Assembly (NCBI GenBank): GCA_965200525.1
Contig: OZ241368.1
Location: forward strand, 3,658,001-3,722,000
Reading direction: 5' to 3'
From: JANNPJ01 sp965200525
GTDB taxonomy: Bacteria > Actinomycetota > Actinomycetes > Actinomycetales > Kineosporiaceae
DNA length: 64,000 bases
Shown here piece by piece: positions 39,352-48,185 of the stretch. The notes beneath the pieces are model-generated. The model ran no database searches. It worked only from the letters and a program-made list of their open reading frames with translations, and was not told where the DNA came from. How positions within the stretch are numbered: position 1 is the first letter of the stretch; each line of letters starts with the position of its first letter. The translations under genes and the position numbers were made by a program.

Positions 39352-39978
39352 ATGTCGGCAAGCCGTCAGCATCACCCGCGGATGTTCGGACTGGCCGGGC
39401 ACGCCGATGCCTACGAGCGGCACGCGGCCCGGATCGGCGGCCGGCTCTACGACCGGGTCCGCGACGACGTCCTGGCCACGGGGCTGCCGGCCGGGGCCCG
39501 GATCCTGGATGTCGGCACCGGCCCCGGTCTCGTGCCACTGCGAATTGCCGCTGCCGCCGGGCAGTTCGGGATCGACGCGATCGACCTGGCCCCGGAGATG
39601 ATCGAGCAGGCCCGGGCATCGGCGAGCCGTGAGGGCCACACCTCGATCGACTTCGCGCTCGGCGACGTGAGCCGCCTGCAGTTCGCCGACCGGTCCTTCG
39701 ACCTGGTGATCTCCAGCCTCAGCCAGCACCACTGGAGCGACCCGGCGGCCGGGCTGGTCGAGATCGCCCGGGTGCTGCAGCCGGGGGCCACCGCCTGGAT
39801 CTACGACGTGCGGTGGGCCCTGGGCCGAGCCGAGCGGGCCACTCAGGGGCTGGACCCGCGGGTCTCGGTGCGGCGGCAGAGCCCGCTGCCGGGCACGCCC
39901 TGGTACAACCCGATCGGCCGGCTCGTCCTGCGGGCCCAGCCGGATGCTCAGCCGGATGCCGAGCCGGAAAGAGGCTGA
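39352..39978 (+). CDS. Class I SAM-dependent methyltransferase
   Basis: Methyltransferase of 208 residues. The SAM-binding motif I is ARILDVGTGPGLVPLRIA, followed by acidic IDLAPEMIEQARASA, DFALGDVSRLQFADRSFDLV and VEIARVLQPGATAWIYDV, the usual order for UbiE/Methyltransf_11 enzymes. The ATG at 39352 follows GGGGAGAG. The acceptor molecule is unknown. Divergence from a MarR gene with shared operators suggests induction by a small compound, perhaps one the enzyme methylates (inference). Confidence 0.92.
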   Translation: MSASRQHHPRMFGLAGHADAYERHAARIGGRLYDRVRDDVLATGLPAGARILDVGTGPGLVPLRIAAAAGQFGIDAIDLAPEMIEQARASASREGHTSIDFALGDVSRLQFADRSFDLVISSLSQHHWSDPAAGLVEIARVLQPGATAWIYDVRWALGRAERATQGLDPRVSVRRQSPLPGTPWYNPIGRLVLRAQPDAQPDAEPERG

Positions 39979-39995
39979 CCGGCAACGATTTCGGA

Positions 39996-41978
39996 TCAGC
40001 GCGCCGGCTGGGCGCGGAGCCGCTCGCGCAGGCCGGTGGCCCGGGCGGCGGGCCGCTCGACCGCGGCCACCAGGGCCTCGGCCGAACCGATCACCCGCAC
40101 GTGCCGGCGAGCCCGGGTCACTGCCGTGTACAGGGTCTCGCGGGTGCCCAGCGGGGAGTCGGGCGCGGGCAGCAGCACGCTGACCCGGTCGAACTGGCTG
40201 CCCTGGCTGCGGTGCACGGTCATCGCGTACAGCGAGCGGACGGCGCCGAGCCGGCCCAGCGCCACCGGGATCGGCGCCCCACCCCGGCCGAACACCGCGA
40301 TCAGCCCGGTCGCCGGGCCGGAGTCGAGCACCACCCCGGTGTCGCCGTTGTACAGGCCGACCTCGTAGTCGTTGGTGGTCACCAGCAGAGGCTCGCCGGC
40401 GTAGCGGCCGTCGGCCCGGGGCGCGACCAGGTGCTGCTCGCCGATCCAGGCCGCGGCCACGCCACTCCAGTGCTGCACCCCGCGCGGTCCCCGCCGGTGC
40501 GCGCACAGCAACCGGTGCCCCTCCAGGGCCAGCAGGGCGGTCTCGGCGTCGCCGGCGGCGGCCGCGGCGTGCAGGGCCGCGCCGCCCTGCTGCACGTCGG
40601 CCCGGACGCCGCTGAGCCGTTCCGCGGTGAGCAGTTCACCCTCGTCGACCTCGACGAACTCGACCCCGGCGGCGCCGGCCCGCAGCACGGCCAGGGCGGC
40701 CGGGCCGTCCCCGTTCTGGATGGCCGAGGCCAGGGCCGCGATCTCGCCGCCGGCAGAGAACCGCCGGTTGGTCGAGAGCGTGCTGACGCCGTCCCGGAAC
40801 CGGGTGCTGGGGGAGTCCGGCTGCTCGGCGACGGTGACGTCGTCGTCCGGCAGCAGATCGCGCAGCGTGGCCGCCAGCCGGGGCGTGCGCCGGCCCAGGG
40901 TGGCCCGGTCGACCAGGTCACCGAGCACGGCGCCGGCCTCGACCGAGGCCAGCTGGTCCGGGTCGCCGACCATGACCAGGCGGGTGCCCGGGCGCAGCGC
41001 CTCCAGCAGCCGGGCCATCATGGTCAGCGAGACCATCGAGCTCTCGTCGACGACGACGATCTCGACCGGCAACCGGTTGCCCCGGTGGTGCCGGAACCGG
41101 CTGCGCGCGTCCGGGCGCCAGCCCAGCAGGCGGTGCAGGGTGGTGGCGGCCAGGTCACCGAGGCGCTCGCGGTCGTCCGGGCCGAGCAGGGCAGTGGACG
41201 AGCGCACCGCCTCCTCCAGCCGGGCCGCGGCCTTGCCGGTGGGCGCGCTGAGGGCGATCCGCCAGGTCGGGTGCTGCTCGCGGATCAGGGCCAGCAGGCG
41301 GGCCACGGTCGTGGTCTTGCCGGTGCCGGGCCCACCGGCCAGCACGCTGACCCGCGACAGGGCGCAGACGGCGGCGGCCTGCCGCTGGTCGGCGTCCTCG
41401 GCCAGCGGGAACAGTCGCTGCAGGCCGGAGCGCAGCCGGGGCAGGTCCAGGTCGTCCGGCGGCTCGGCCGACCGGGCCAGCAACTCCTGGGCGACCTGTT
41501 CCTCCTGGTCCCAGTAGCGGGTCAGCCAGATCCGGGAGCCGACCATCCGCAGCGGACCGTCGATCAGCGGGCTGGCCGCGCAGCGCCGGATCCAGTCGCT
41601 CGGCTCGCTCGGCCACGGCAGGTCGGCGGCCGGGTCCGCGGTCGGGCCGGCGGATCGGGCGGTGGTCATCGAGGGCGGGAGGGCCGGGCCGAAGACCAGG
41701 TCGCCGTCGTCGTCCGGGCTGGTGGTCTCCTCGGCCGTGTTCAGATCGAGGACGACGGAACCGTGCCGGGTGGAGCGGACCACCAGCGCCGCGGCCAGGA
41801 GCACGGCCTCGTCGGTCTCGCCGCCGATGGCGCCCAGCCGGGTGGCCACATGCACGTCGGCCGGCAGCAGGATGCCGGCCCGGTTGAAGTCGCGCAGCAG
41901 ACCCGTGGCCCCGAGGGCCAGCTCGGCCTGGTGCTCGCCCGGGTGGGCGGCGGGCGCGACCGGCAGCATGTCGGCCAT
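39996..41978 (-). CDS. recD: Exodeoxyribonuclease V alpha subunit RecD
   Basis: 5'-3' helicase subunit of RecBCD, 660 residues. Walker A is GGPGTGKTTTVARLLALI near residue 215, the Walker B region is IVVDESSMVS, GDPDQLASVEAGAVLGDL follows, and the C-terminal UvrD-like part has YAMTVHRSQGSQFDRV. It lacks the long extension of RecD2 proteins, fitting a true RecBCD partner. Its partners recC and recB lie upstream on the same strand, but 2.8 kb of other genes separate recB from recD. Confidence 0.95.
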   Translation of the reverse strand: MADMLPVAPAAHPGEHQAELALGATGLLRDFNRAGILLPADVHVATRLGAIGGETDEAVLLAAALVVRSTRHGSVVLDLNTAEETTSPDDDGDLVFGPALPPSMTTARSAGPTADPAADLPWPSEPSDWIRRCAASPLIDGPLRMVGSRIWLTRYWDQEEQVAQELLARSAEPPDDLDLPRLRSGLQRLFPLAEDADQRQAAAVCALSRVSVLAGGPGTGKTTTVARLLALIREQHPTWRIALSAPTGKAAARLEEAVRSSTALLGPDDRERLGDLAATTLHRLLGWRPDARSRFRHHRGNRLPVEIVVVDESSMVSLTMMARLLEALRPGTRLVMVGDPDQLASVEAGAVLGDLVDRATLGRRTPRLAATLRDLLPDDDVTVAEQPDSPSTRFRDGVSTLSTNRRFSAGGEIAALASAIQNGDGPAALAVLRAGAAGVEFVEVDEGELLTAERLSGVRADVQQGGAALHAAAAAGDAETALLALEGHRLLCAHRRGPRGVQHWSGVAAAWIGEQHLVAPRADGRYAGEPLLVTTNDYEVGLYNGDTGVVLDSGPATGLIAVFGRGGAPIPVALGRLGAVRSLYAMTVHRSQGSQFDRVSVLLPAPDSPLGTRETLYTAVTRARRHVRVIGSAEALVAAVERPAARATGLRERLRAQPAR

Positions 41979-42017
41979 GGTGTCACTGCGGGCGGCGGCC
42001 CCGGGACGGGCTCGCCG

Positions 42018-42479
42018 TCAGGAGCGCAGCAGCCCCTTGCCCTCGACCAGGGCCACGAAGGCCTCGGTCTGCGCGGCGTCCAGGGCGTCGTCCGGGAAGG
42101 CCAGGGCGGCGATCCGGGACACCTTGAGCACCCAGAACCCCCGCCGCCGGACGACGGCCCGCACTGACGTCCAGGGCCAGGCCCGGGACTCCTCGCCCCC
42201 GTCGACCCGGTACTCCTGCTCGGTCACGGTCACCGTCACCTCGCGGTCCTGACCGAGGTAGGGCCGCAGCCGGCGGCGCACCGACCATTCGCTGAAGAAC
42301 GGGAAGCCGACCCCCAGCACGATCAGGATGATGTTGCCGAGCAGCAGGCCCAGCAGGACGACGAGGGCGGCGCTGCCCCAGCGGATCCAGAGCGAGACCG
42401 GGTGGCAGGCCCGGTACGAGCCCAGCACCGTCTGCGGGGTGGAGGTGAACGTGGCTGAAATCGGTGGCACCCGCGCCAT
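42018..42479 (-). CDS. YcxB-like two-TM membrane protein
   Basis: Protein of 153 residues. Two adjacent hydrophobic segments (about residues 30-62, SAALVVLLGLLLGNIILIVL) are followed by a PH-like cytoplasmic domain containing VTVTEQEYRVDGGEESRAWP and WVLKVSRIAALAFPDDALDA, the pattern of the YcxB family. Function is unknown. It is 39 bases upstream of recD on the same strand and probably co-transcribed. Confidence 0.7.
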   Translation of the reverse strand: MARVPPISATFTSTPQTVLGSYRACHPVSLWIRWGSAALVVLLGLLLGNIILIVLGVGFPFFSEWSVRRRLRPYLGQDREVTVTVTEQEYRVDGGEESRAWPWTSVRAVVRRRGFWVLKVSRIAALAFPDDALDAAQTEAFVALVEGKGLLRS

Positions 42480-42508
42480 GATGTCGTACTGTCCGGCCTC
42501 GCTGATAT

Positions 42509-42747
42509 TCAGCCCGATTGCGCTCGCGCAATGTGCCCGATCGAGATTACGTCGTCGACGATCTCGTACAACAACCGATAGTGCCCGACTCGTCCGGCGA
42601 GCCGAACGCGAACGACCCAGCCGGTCGTGGGTCAGTGGCCAGGTGGTCGACCGCGTCCAGAACCGTGCGTAGTCCGTCCGGGTCGTCCTTCAGGAAACCG
42701 GCGGCCTGGTCGATTGCCTTCGCTTCATAGACGATGTTCCACGGCAC
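42509..42747 (-). pseudogene. RelE/ParE-type toxin gene, broken by an internal deletion
   Basis: Starting at GTG 42747 (VPWNIVYEAKAIDQAAGFLK), the first frame reads a RelE-like N-terminus down to RPAGSFAFGSPDE and then ends out of frame at 42547. The expected C-terminus is in another frame just below: VGHYRLLYEIVDDVISIGHI, ending at the stop 42509-42511. Intact relatives have about four more residues (an LRRLR-like segment) at the joint, so a short deletion that is not a multiple of three has removed the strand before the V-G-x-Y-R motif and shifted the frame. The antitoxin gene is five bases upstream and intact. Confidence 0.75.
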
Positions 42748-42752
42748 TTCGG

Positions 42753-43007
42753 TCAGGCCAGACCCAGACGTCGGCGCACCTCGTCCGCCGGTACGTAACT
42801 GGCCTGGCCGCTGGCTTGCCGGTCTCGCCATTCCCGCAGGCCCGCGAGGTCTTCAGCATCGGCAAGAGCCTCTTGGGTGGCGGAGGCTTCCAGCGCCCGC
42901 AGGCGCAGGAAGTCGGCGATGGGAACGACAACGGCGGCCTGGTCGCCAAGATGGATAACCTCGTACCCGCCCGTGTCCGGGTTCGGGTCGATCGGCTGAG
43001 CGGTCAT
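42753..43007 (-). CDS. RelB/Phd-type antitoxin
   Basis: About 84 residues from the ATG at 43007 (MTAQPIDPNPDTGGYEVIHL), with a GTG at 43025, inside the sigma-factor gene, as an alternative start. The order is typical for Phd/YefM-like antitoxins: a DNA-binding N-terminus with AAVVVPIADFLRLRALEAS, then an acidic helix and a tail ending YVPADEVRRRLGLA that would wrap the toxin. The toxin gene follows after five bases but is frameshifted, so this may be an orphan antitoxin able to neutralise related toxins. Confidence 0.8.
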   Translation of the reverse strand: MTAQPIDPNPDTGGYEVIHLGDQAAVVVPIADFLRLRALEASATQEALADAEDLAGLREWRDRQASGQASYVPADEVRRRLGLA

Positions 43008-43011
43008 GCTG

Positions 43012-44280
43012 TCAGCGTAGTTCACCGCATGCGGGTGGGGCCGGGTCGATCGGCCCGGCGGCCTTGAGGTTGAGGTAGCGCTGTTCGGGCAGGCTCGTGG
43101 CCAGCCGGGCGGCCAGCGCGTAGGCGGCGCGGGCCTCCTGGTCGCGGCCGTCCAGCTCGAGCAGGTGCGCGTGGACGGCGGGCAACCGGTGATACCGGCG
43201 CAGCTGCTCGTCCTGCAGCAACGGCTCGAGCCGGGCCAGCCCGGCGGCCGGGCCGTCGACCATGGCCACCGCGACCGCGTGGTTCAGGGTGACCACCGGG
43301 CCGGGCACGAGGTCGTGCAGCATCCGGTAGAGGATCTCGATCTGGGCCCAGTCGGTGTCCTCGGCCCGCCCGGCCTCGGCGTGGACGGCGGCGATCGCCG
43401 CCTGGAGCTGGAACGGGCCCACCGGACCGGCCGGCAGCGCGGCCTCGATCAGGCTGATGCCCTCACGCCGGCCGGCGCCGTCCCAGAGGCGGCGGTCCTG
43501 CTCGGCCAGGGGCACCAGCGAACCGTCGGGCCGGGTGCGGGCGGCCCGCCGGGCGTCGGTCAGCAGCATCAGCGCCAGCAGCCCGGCGACCTCGGACGAC
43601 GCCGGCAGGCAGGCGTGCAGCCGCCGGGTCAGCCGGATCGCCTCGTTGGCCATCGAGGTGTCGTACAGCCCGGCCCCGGTGGTGCTGGTGTGCCCCTCGG
43701 CGAAGACCAGGTACAGCACCTGGGCCACGACGGCGACCCGCTCGGGCAGCTGCTCGGCCGGCGGGACGCCGAACCGGGCCCGCACCTGCCGCAGGCGGCT
43801 CTTGGCCCGGCTGATCCGCTGGGCCATCGTCGCCTCCGGCACCAGGAAGGCCCGGGCGATCTGCCCGGTGCTCAGCCCGGCGACGGCCCGAAGGGTGAGC
43901 GCCACCTGCGCCGGCCGGCTGAGTGCCGGGTGGCAGCAGAGCAGCAGCAGGGCCAGCGAGTCGTCACCGGGATCCCCGCCGGTGTCGGCGGCCGGGGCGT
44001 CCCGGTCCGGGGCCGGAACGAGGTCGGCCAGGTGCTGCTCCCGCCCGGCCCGGGCCTGCTCACTGCGCCACTGGTCGATCAGCCGGCGGGAGGCCACCGT
44101 GATCAGCCAGCCCTTCGGGTGGTCGGGCACGCCCTCGACCGGCCACTGCCGGGCCGCGGCCAGCAGGGCCTCCTGGGCGGCGTCCTCAGCGGCCTCGAAT
44201 TCGCCGTGCCGACGGACCAGGGCGGCCAGCACGTCCGGCGCGTGAACGCGCCAGACGTGCTCCAGATCGGCGTCCGTCAC
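43012..44280 (-). CDS. ECF RNA polymerase sigma factor, ECF42 type
   Basis: Sigma factor of 422 residues, much longer than most ECF factors. Region 2 begins at about residue 5 (VWRVHAPDVLAALVRRHGEF) and region 4 includes GQIARAFLVPEATMAQRISR. A C-terminal helical/TPR-like extension of roughly 200 residues follows, as in ECF42, where it is thought to replace an anti-sigma factor. The DGPF (YCII) protein gene just upstream overlaps by four bases, the hallmark of ECF42 loci. Target promoters are unknown. Confidence 0.92.
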   Translation of the reverse strand: MTDADLEHVWRVHAPDVLAALVRRHGEFEAAEDAAQEALLAAARQWPVEGVPDHPKGWLITVASRRLIDQWRSEQARAGREQHLADLVPAPDRDAPAADTGGDPGDDSLALLLLCCHPALSRPAQVALTLRAVAGLSTGQIARAFLVPEATMAQRISRAKSRLRQVRARFGVPPAEQLPERVAVVAQVLYLVFAEGHTSTTGAGLYDTSMANEAIRLTRRLHACLPASSEVAGLLALMLLTDARRAARTRPDGSLVPLAEQDRRLWDGAGRREGISLIEAALPAGPVGPFQLQAAIAAVHAEAGRAEDTDWAQIEILYRMLHDLVPGPVVTLNHAVAVAMVDGPAAGLARLEPLLQDEQLRRYHRLPAVHAHLLELDGRDQEARAAYALAARLATSLPEQRYLNLKAAGPIDPAPPACGELR

Positions 44281-44669
44281 TGGTCGTCGCTACCGGCCCA
44301 CATCGCCGGACGCAACTCGATCACCCCTCCGGGCTGGGCGAACCGGGCCGCGATCTGCTCGGCCCGCTCCCGGGTGGCGCAGTCGACGATGAAGAACCCG
44401 GCCAGCTGTTCCTTGGCCTCCGCGTACGGGCCGTCGGTGGCCAGGGCCCCCTCCGGGCTCCAGCCGTACAGCGTGGACGCCGCCGGGTCGGCCAGGGCCT
44501 CGGCACTCACGAACTCGCCGCTGGCCGAGATCTCGGCCAGCAGGGCGTCGAACTCCCGGCCGCTGCGGTCGTGGTACTCCTGCGGCTGGGCCCGCCCTTC
44601 CGCGGTGAAGTGCGAGGTCGGGTGGCCCCACGGGTCCGGGTTGGCGTGGATCAGGATGACGTACTTCAC
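44277..44669 (-). CDS. YCII/DGPF domain protein
   Basis: Protein of 130 residues of the DGPF (YCII-related) family. The motif is ATDGPYAEAKEQLAGFFIVD, and the N-terminus MKYVILIHANPDPWG is typical. Such proteins are the regular partners of ECF42 sigma factors and may be part of the regulon or its signal input. Its stop overlaps the start of the sigma gene (GTGA). A 120-base gap separates it from recB. Confidence 0.93.
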   Translation of the reverse strand: MKYVILIHANPDPWGHPTSHFTAEGRAQPQEYHDRSGREFDALLAEISASGEFVSAEALADPAASTLYGWSPEGALATDGPYAEAKEQLAGFFIVDCATRERAEQIAARFAQPGGVIELRPAMWAGSDDQ

Positions 44670-44789
44670 GGGGGGTCTCCTTCGGCTGAGGCGGGTGCCG
44701 GGTGCGGCACCTTCGTCAGGGACGTCGGAACCGTCCGCGCGTTCTCGACACCCGGGTCGGGACTATCTCATCAATGAGCGGCACCGGCC

Positions 44790-47700
44790 TCAGGTCCGGC
44801 CGGCCAGCAGGTCGGAGGTGGCGGTGATCAGGGTGGCGGGCGGGCGCCAGGCGAAGACGCCGGGCGGCGAGCCGTCGACGCCGATCACCTCCGGCCCGGA
44901 CAGGCCCCGCAGGAACAGGTACAGCGACCCGCCGAGGTGAACGGCCGGGTCGTAGCCGGGCTGCCGCCAGCGCAGGTACCGGTGCAGGGCCACGTTGTAG
45001 AGCAGGGCCTGCAGCGGGTAGTGGGCCTCGATCATCTCCCGCTCCAGCGCCCGGGGCCGGTAGTGCCAGGCGGTCAGCGGCTCGCCGTACCCGCCGAGCC
45101 GGTTGGTCTTGTAGTCGACCACCAGGTAGCGGGCGCTCGCTCCGGCTCCGATCCGCAGGACGACGTCGATGCTGCCGTTGAGGTAACCGCGCAGCGGGGC
45201 CGGGTCCAGGCCGGCCAGGGCATCGGCGTAGTCGGCCAGCGGGCCGGTCGGCAGGTGCCGGCGCCACAGCCGGGTCAGGTCCGACAGCAGCACCCGGGCC
45301 GGCCCGGGATCGTCGCCACCGGCCAGCGGCAGCTCGAAGTCCAGCTCGCACAGCCGGTCGCCGGACGCGACGGCCTCCAGGGCGAGGTCGTCCGCGAGTG
45401 GGCCGAGCGGGGTGGACAGGGCCTGGCCCAGGGCCTCGGTGAGCAGGGGGACGTCGGTCTCCGGCCCAGAGCGGGCCATCTGGTCGGCCACCGCCTCGGC
45501 CAGGGCGGTCCGGTCGCCCGGGTCGGTGACGACCTCCAGCGCTGAGTGGACCAGGGTGCCGAACGCGGCCCCGCTGGGCAGTGCGTCCCACCGGGAGACG
45601 ACCGCTCGCAGGGCCTCGTCGGCCGGGCCGCCGCTGTCGCCGGCCTCGACCGCGGCCAGCGGGCCGGCGTCGGTCTCGTCGTCCTTCTGGCTGATCTCGG
45701 GCTCGCTGAGCAGGCTCGGGTCGGCGGCCGGGCCGTCATGGGCGGTCGCGGTCAGGGCGCTGTAGGAGGTCCGGCGCCAGGTCAGGTCCAGGGGCCGGTC
45801 CAGGACGGCGGCGGCCAGTTCGGTGCTCGCCGGCACCGGGCCGGACCAGGTCGCGGGCGGCCGCGACCCGATCAGCTCCACCGCCAGCCCGCCGTTGCTC
45901 GCCGCCGCCCGGGCCCCGAACGTGCTGAGCACGGCGGTGTCGGAGGGCACCGCGATCCGGGCCGGAGGCAGACCGGCCGGATCGTCGTGCATCAGCAACC
46001 GGTGCAACGGCGACTGCTGGGTGTTGAACGACGGCGCCCACCACAGCAGCAGGTGCGACTGGGCCCGGGTCAGGGCGACGTAGGTCAGCCGCAGCTCGTC
46101 GTCGGTCTCCTCCTGCTTGTGCTGGGCCACGTGCGCGGTCCAGTCCGGGGTGCCGGGCCCGCCGACGTCCCGGCGTCGTTGATCGTCGTCGTCGTGAAAA
46201 GTGGCGGTGGACGGATCTTTCCGGGCGAAAAGGTCCCAGGCGAACGGCACCAGCACGACCGGGAACTCCAGGCCCTTGCTGGTGTGCACGGTGATCACCT
46301 GAACCGCCGCCGCGTCGGACTCCAACCGCCGGCTGCGCTCCAGCCCGCCGTCCCGGGCCGCCTCCTCGCGCCGCCGCCGCAACCAGCCGAGCAGCCCGGA
46401 CAGGCCGAGACCACCCTGCTGGGCGGTCTCGTGCAGGGTCTGGGCGATGTGCCGCAGGTCGGTCAGCAGCCGCTCGCCGCCCTGCCGGCCCAGGATCCGC
46501 TGCTGCAGGGACTGGGCCAGCGCGACGGACTCGAACAGGGCCGCCACCCCCCGCTCCTGGAGCACCCGCAGCCAGGCCCGCAGCCGCAGGGCCAGTTCCT
46601 CGGTGGCGGCCTCGCCGCGCGCGTCGAGCTCGGCCGCGCCGAGCCCGACGAAACAGCCCAGGGCCAGCCGGCGGACCCGGGTGGTGCGATGCGGCTGCTC
46701 CAGAGCCTCCAGCAGCAACTGCCACTCCGCCGCCGCGGCGGTGGTGAACACGCTGGCCCGCCCGGTCACCACCACCGGCACCCCGGCCGCGCCCAGAGCC
46801 CGGCTCACCTGCTGGGCCTGCGAATTGGTGCGGACCAGGACGGCGATCTCGCCCGGCCGCAGGGCTCGCTCGGGGCCGCCGTCGCGGGGCTGGACCCGGC
46901 CGGCCCCGGACAGCATGGTCACCACCTCGCCGGCCAGGTCGTCGAGGACGGCGGCCCGGGCCTCACCGGTCTTCACCGTGCCGTTCTGGGTCAGCGGCAG
47001 GCTCCCGCGCGGCAGCACCCGGACCCGGACGGCGGCCTCGTGCCCGGCCACCCGGACCAGCCGGCCCTGGTGGGAGGCCCGCACCGGCCCGACCCGGATC
47101 CGTGGATCGCCCAGCGCCGCGCCCCGGAACACCGCCTGCAGCCCGTCCAGCAGACGGGCGTCGCTGCGAAAACTGGTCGGCAGCGTGCTCACCCGGTCGG
47201 CCACCCCGACCGCGGCCAGGTAGGCGTGCACGTCGGCGCCGCGGAAACCGTAGATCGCCTGCTTCGGGTCACCGATCAGCACCAGCGTGCCGGGTGGCCG
47301 GCCGGGGCCGTCGACCAGCCCGTGGAACGGCTCGCGCAGGATGCTCCACTGCACCGGATCGGTGTCCTGGAACTCGTCGACCAGGACGACCTGGTACCGG
47401 GCGCGCAGCCGGGCCCGGGCCGGCGGCCCGAACCGCGGATCGGTGAGGGTCGCGGCCAGCCGGATCAGCATGTCGTCGTAGTCGATCAGGTGCTGGCGAC
47501 GCTTGCGCCGGGTGACCTCGGCCCGCACCGCACCGGCGATCCGGGCCCGCAGCCCCGGCAGGCCGTCGACGCCGGGGGACGGCACCAGGGCGGTGGCGGT
47601 GTCGCCGACCACGGCCTGGGCCAGTTCGTGGAAGGCGGCCCGGGTCAGCTGGGCCGGCTCGGCCCTGGGACTTCCCCATTTGCGCAGGTAGAGGTCATCG

Positions 47701-48185
47701 GCGACCTCCTCGACGAGGTCGGAGACGTCCTCGACCAGGATCGCGCCCGGATCCTGGTCGCCTGCGGTGCCGAGCGCGGTCAGTACCTGCTGGCAGAAGC
47801 CGTGGGTGGTGGTCACGGTGGCCGCGTCGAACGCGGAGAGGGCCTCACCCAGGCGGCGCCGGCGGGCCTGCCGTTCCTCGGGGCCGACGGCGGCCAGGTG
47901 GGCCAGCACGTGGTCGCCCGGATCAGCGCCGCCCGGGTCGCCCAGCCCGTCCCGGGCGCTGACCAGCCGCTCGCGGACCCGCTCGCGCAGCTCCCGGGTC
48001 GACTCCCGGCTGAAGCTGACCACCAGCAGCTCGTCCATCGTGGTCACACCCTCGGCGACGTACCGGGCCACCAGTGCGGCGATGGTGAACGTCTTGCCGG
48101 TGCCGGCACTGGCCTCGAGCACGGTGGTGCCCACCGGCAGCGGGCCGAGCAGGTCGAACGGCGGTGCCCCGGCCGGCGCCGTCAT
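44790..48185 (-). CDS. recB: Exodeoxyribonuclease V beta subunit RecB
   Basis: 3'-5' helicase and nuclease subunit of RecBCD, 1,131 residues. Walker A is LEASAGTGKTFTIAALVARY at about residue 23; motif II is in YQVVLVDEFQDTDPVQWSIL, motif III in LIGDPKQAIYGFRGADVHAY. The C-terminal nuclease keeps GSIDVVLRIG and YLVVDYKTNRLGG, giving the metal-binding Asp, Asp and Lys. The ATG overlaps the recC stop (TGATG) and has GGAG upstream. It continues in frame with no sign of damage. Confidence 0.96.
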   Translation of the reverse strand: MTAPAGAPPFDLLGPLPVGTTVLEASAGTGKTFTIAALVARYVAEGVTTMDELLVVSFSRESTRELRERVRERLVSARDGLGDPGGADPGDHVLAHLAAVGPEERQARRRRLGEALSAFDAATVTTTHGFCQQVLTALGTAGDQDPGAILVEDVSDLVEEVADDLYLRKWGSPRAEPAQLTRAAFHELAQAVVGDTATALVPSPGVDGLPGLRARIAGAVRAEVTRRKRRQHLIDYDDMLIRLAATLTDPRFGPPARARLRARYQVVLVDEFQDTDPVQWSILREPFHGLVDGPGRPPGTLVLIGDPKQAIYGFRGADVHAYLAAVGVADRVSTLPTSFRSDARLLDGLQAVFRGAALGDPRIRVGPVRASHQGRLVRVAGHEAAVRVRVLPRGSLPLTQNGTVKTGEARAAVLDDLAGEVVTMLSGAGRVQPRDGGPERALRPGEIAVLVRTNSQAQQVSRALGAAGVPVVVTGRASVFTTAAAAEWQLLLEALEQPHRTTRVRRLALGCFVGLGAAELDARGEAATEELALRLRAWLRVLQERGVAALFESVALAQSLQQRILGRQGGERLLTDLRHIAQTLHETAQQGGLGLSGLLGWLRRRREEAARDGGLERSRRLESDAAAVQVITVHTSKGLEFPVVLVPFAWDLFARKDPSTATFHDDDDQRRRDVGGPGTPDWTAHVAQHKQEETDDELRLTYVALTRAQSHLLLWWAPSFNTQQSPLHRLLMHDDPAGLPPARIAVPSDTAVLSTFGARAAASNGGLAVELIGSRPPATWSGPVPASTELAAAVLDRPLDLTWRRTSYSALTATAHDGPAADPSLLSEPEISQKDDETDAGPLAAVEAGDSGGPADEALRAVVSRWDALPSGAAFGTLVHSALEVVTDPGDRTALAEAVADQMARSGPETDVPLLTEALGQALSTPLGPLADDLALEAVASGDRLCELDFELPLAGGDDPGPARVLLSDLTRLWRRHLPTGPLADYADALAGLDPAPLRGYLNGSIDVVLRIGAGASARYLVVDYKTNRLGGYGEPLTAWHYRPRALEREMIEAHYPLQALLYNVALHRYLRWRQPGYDPAVHLGGSLYLFLRGLSGPEVIGVDGSPPGVFAWRPPATLITATSDLLAGRT

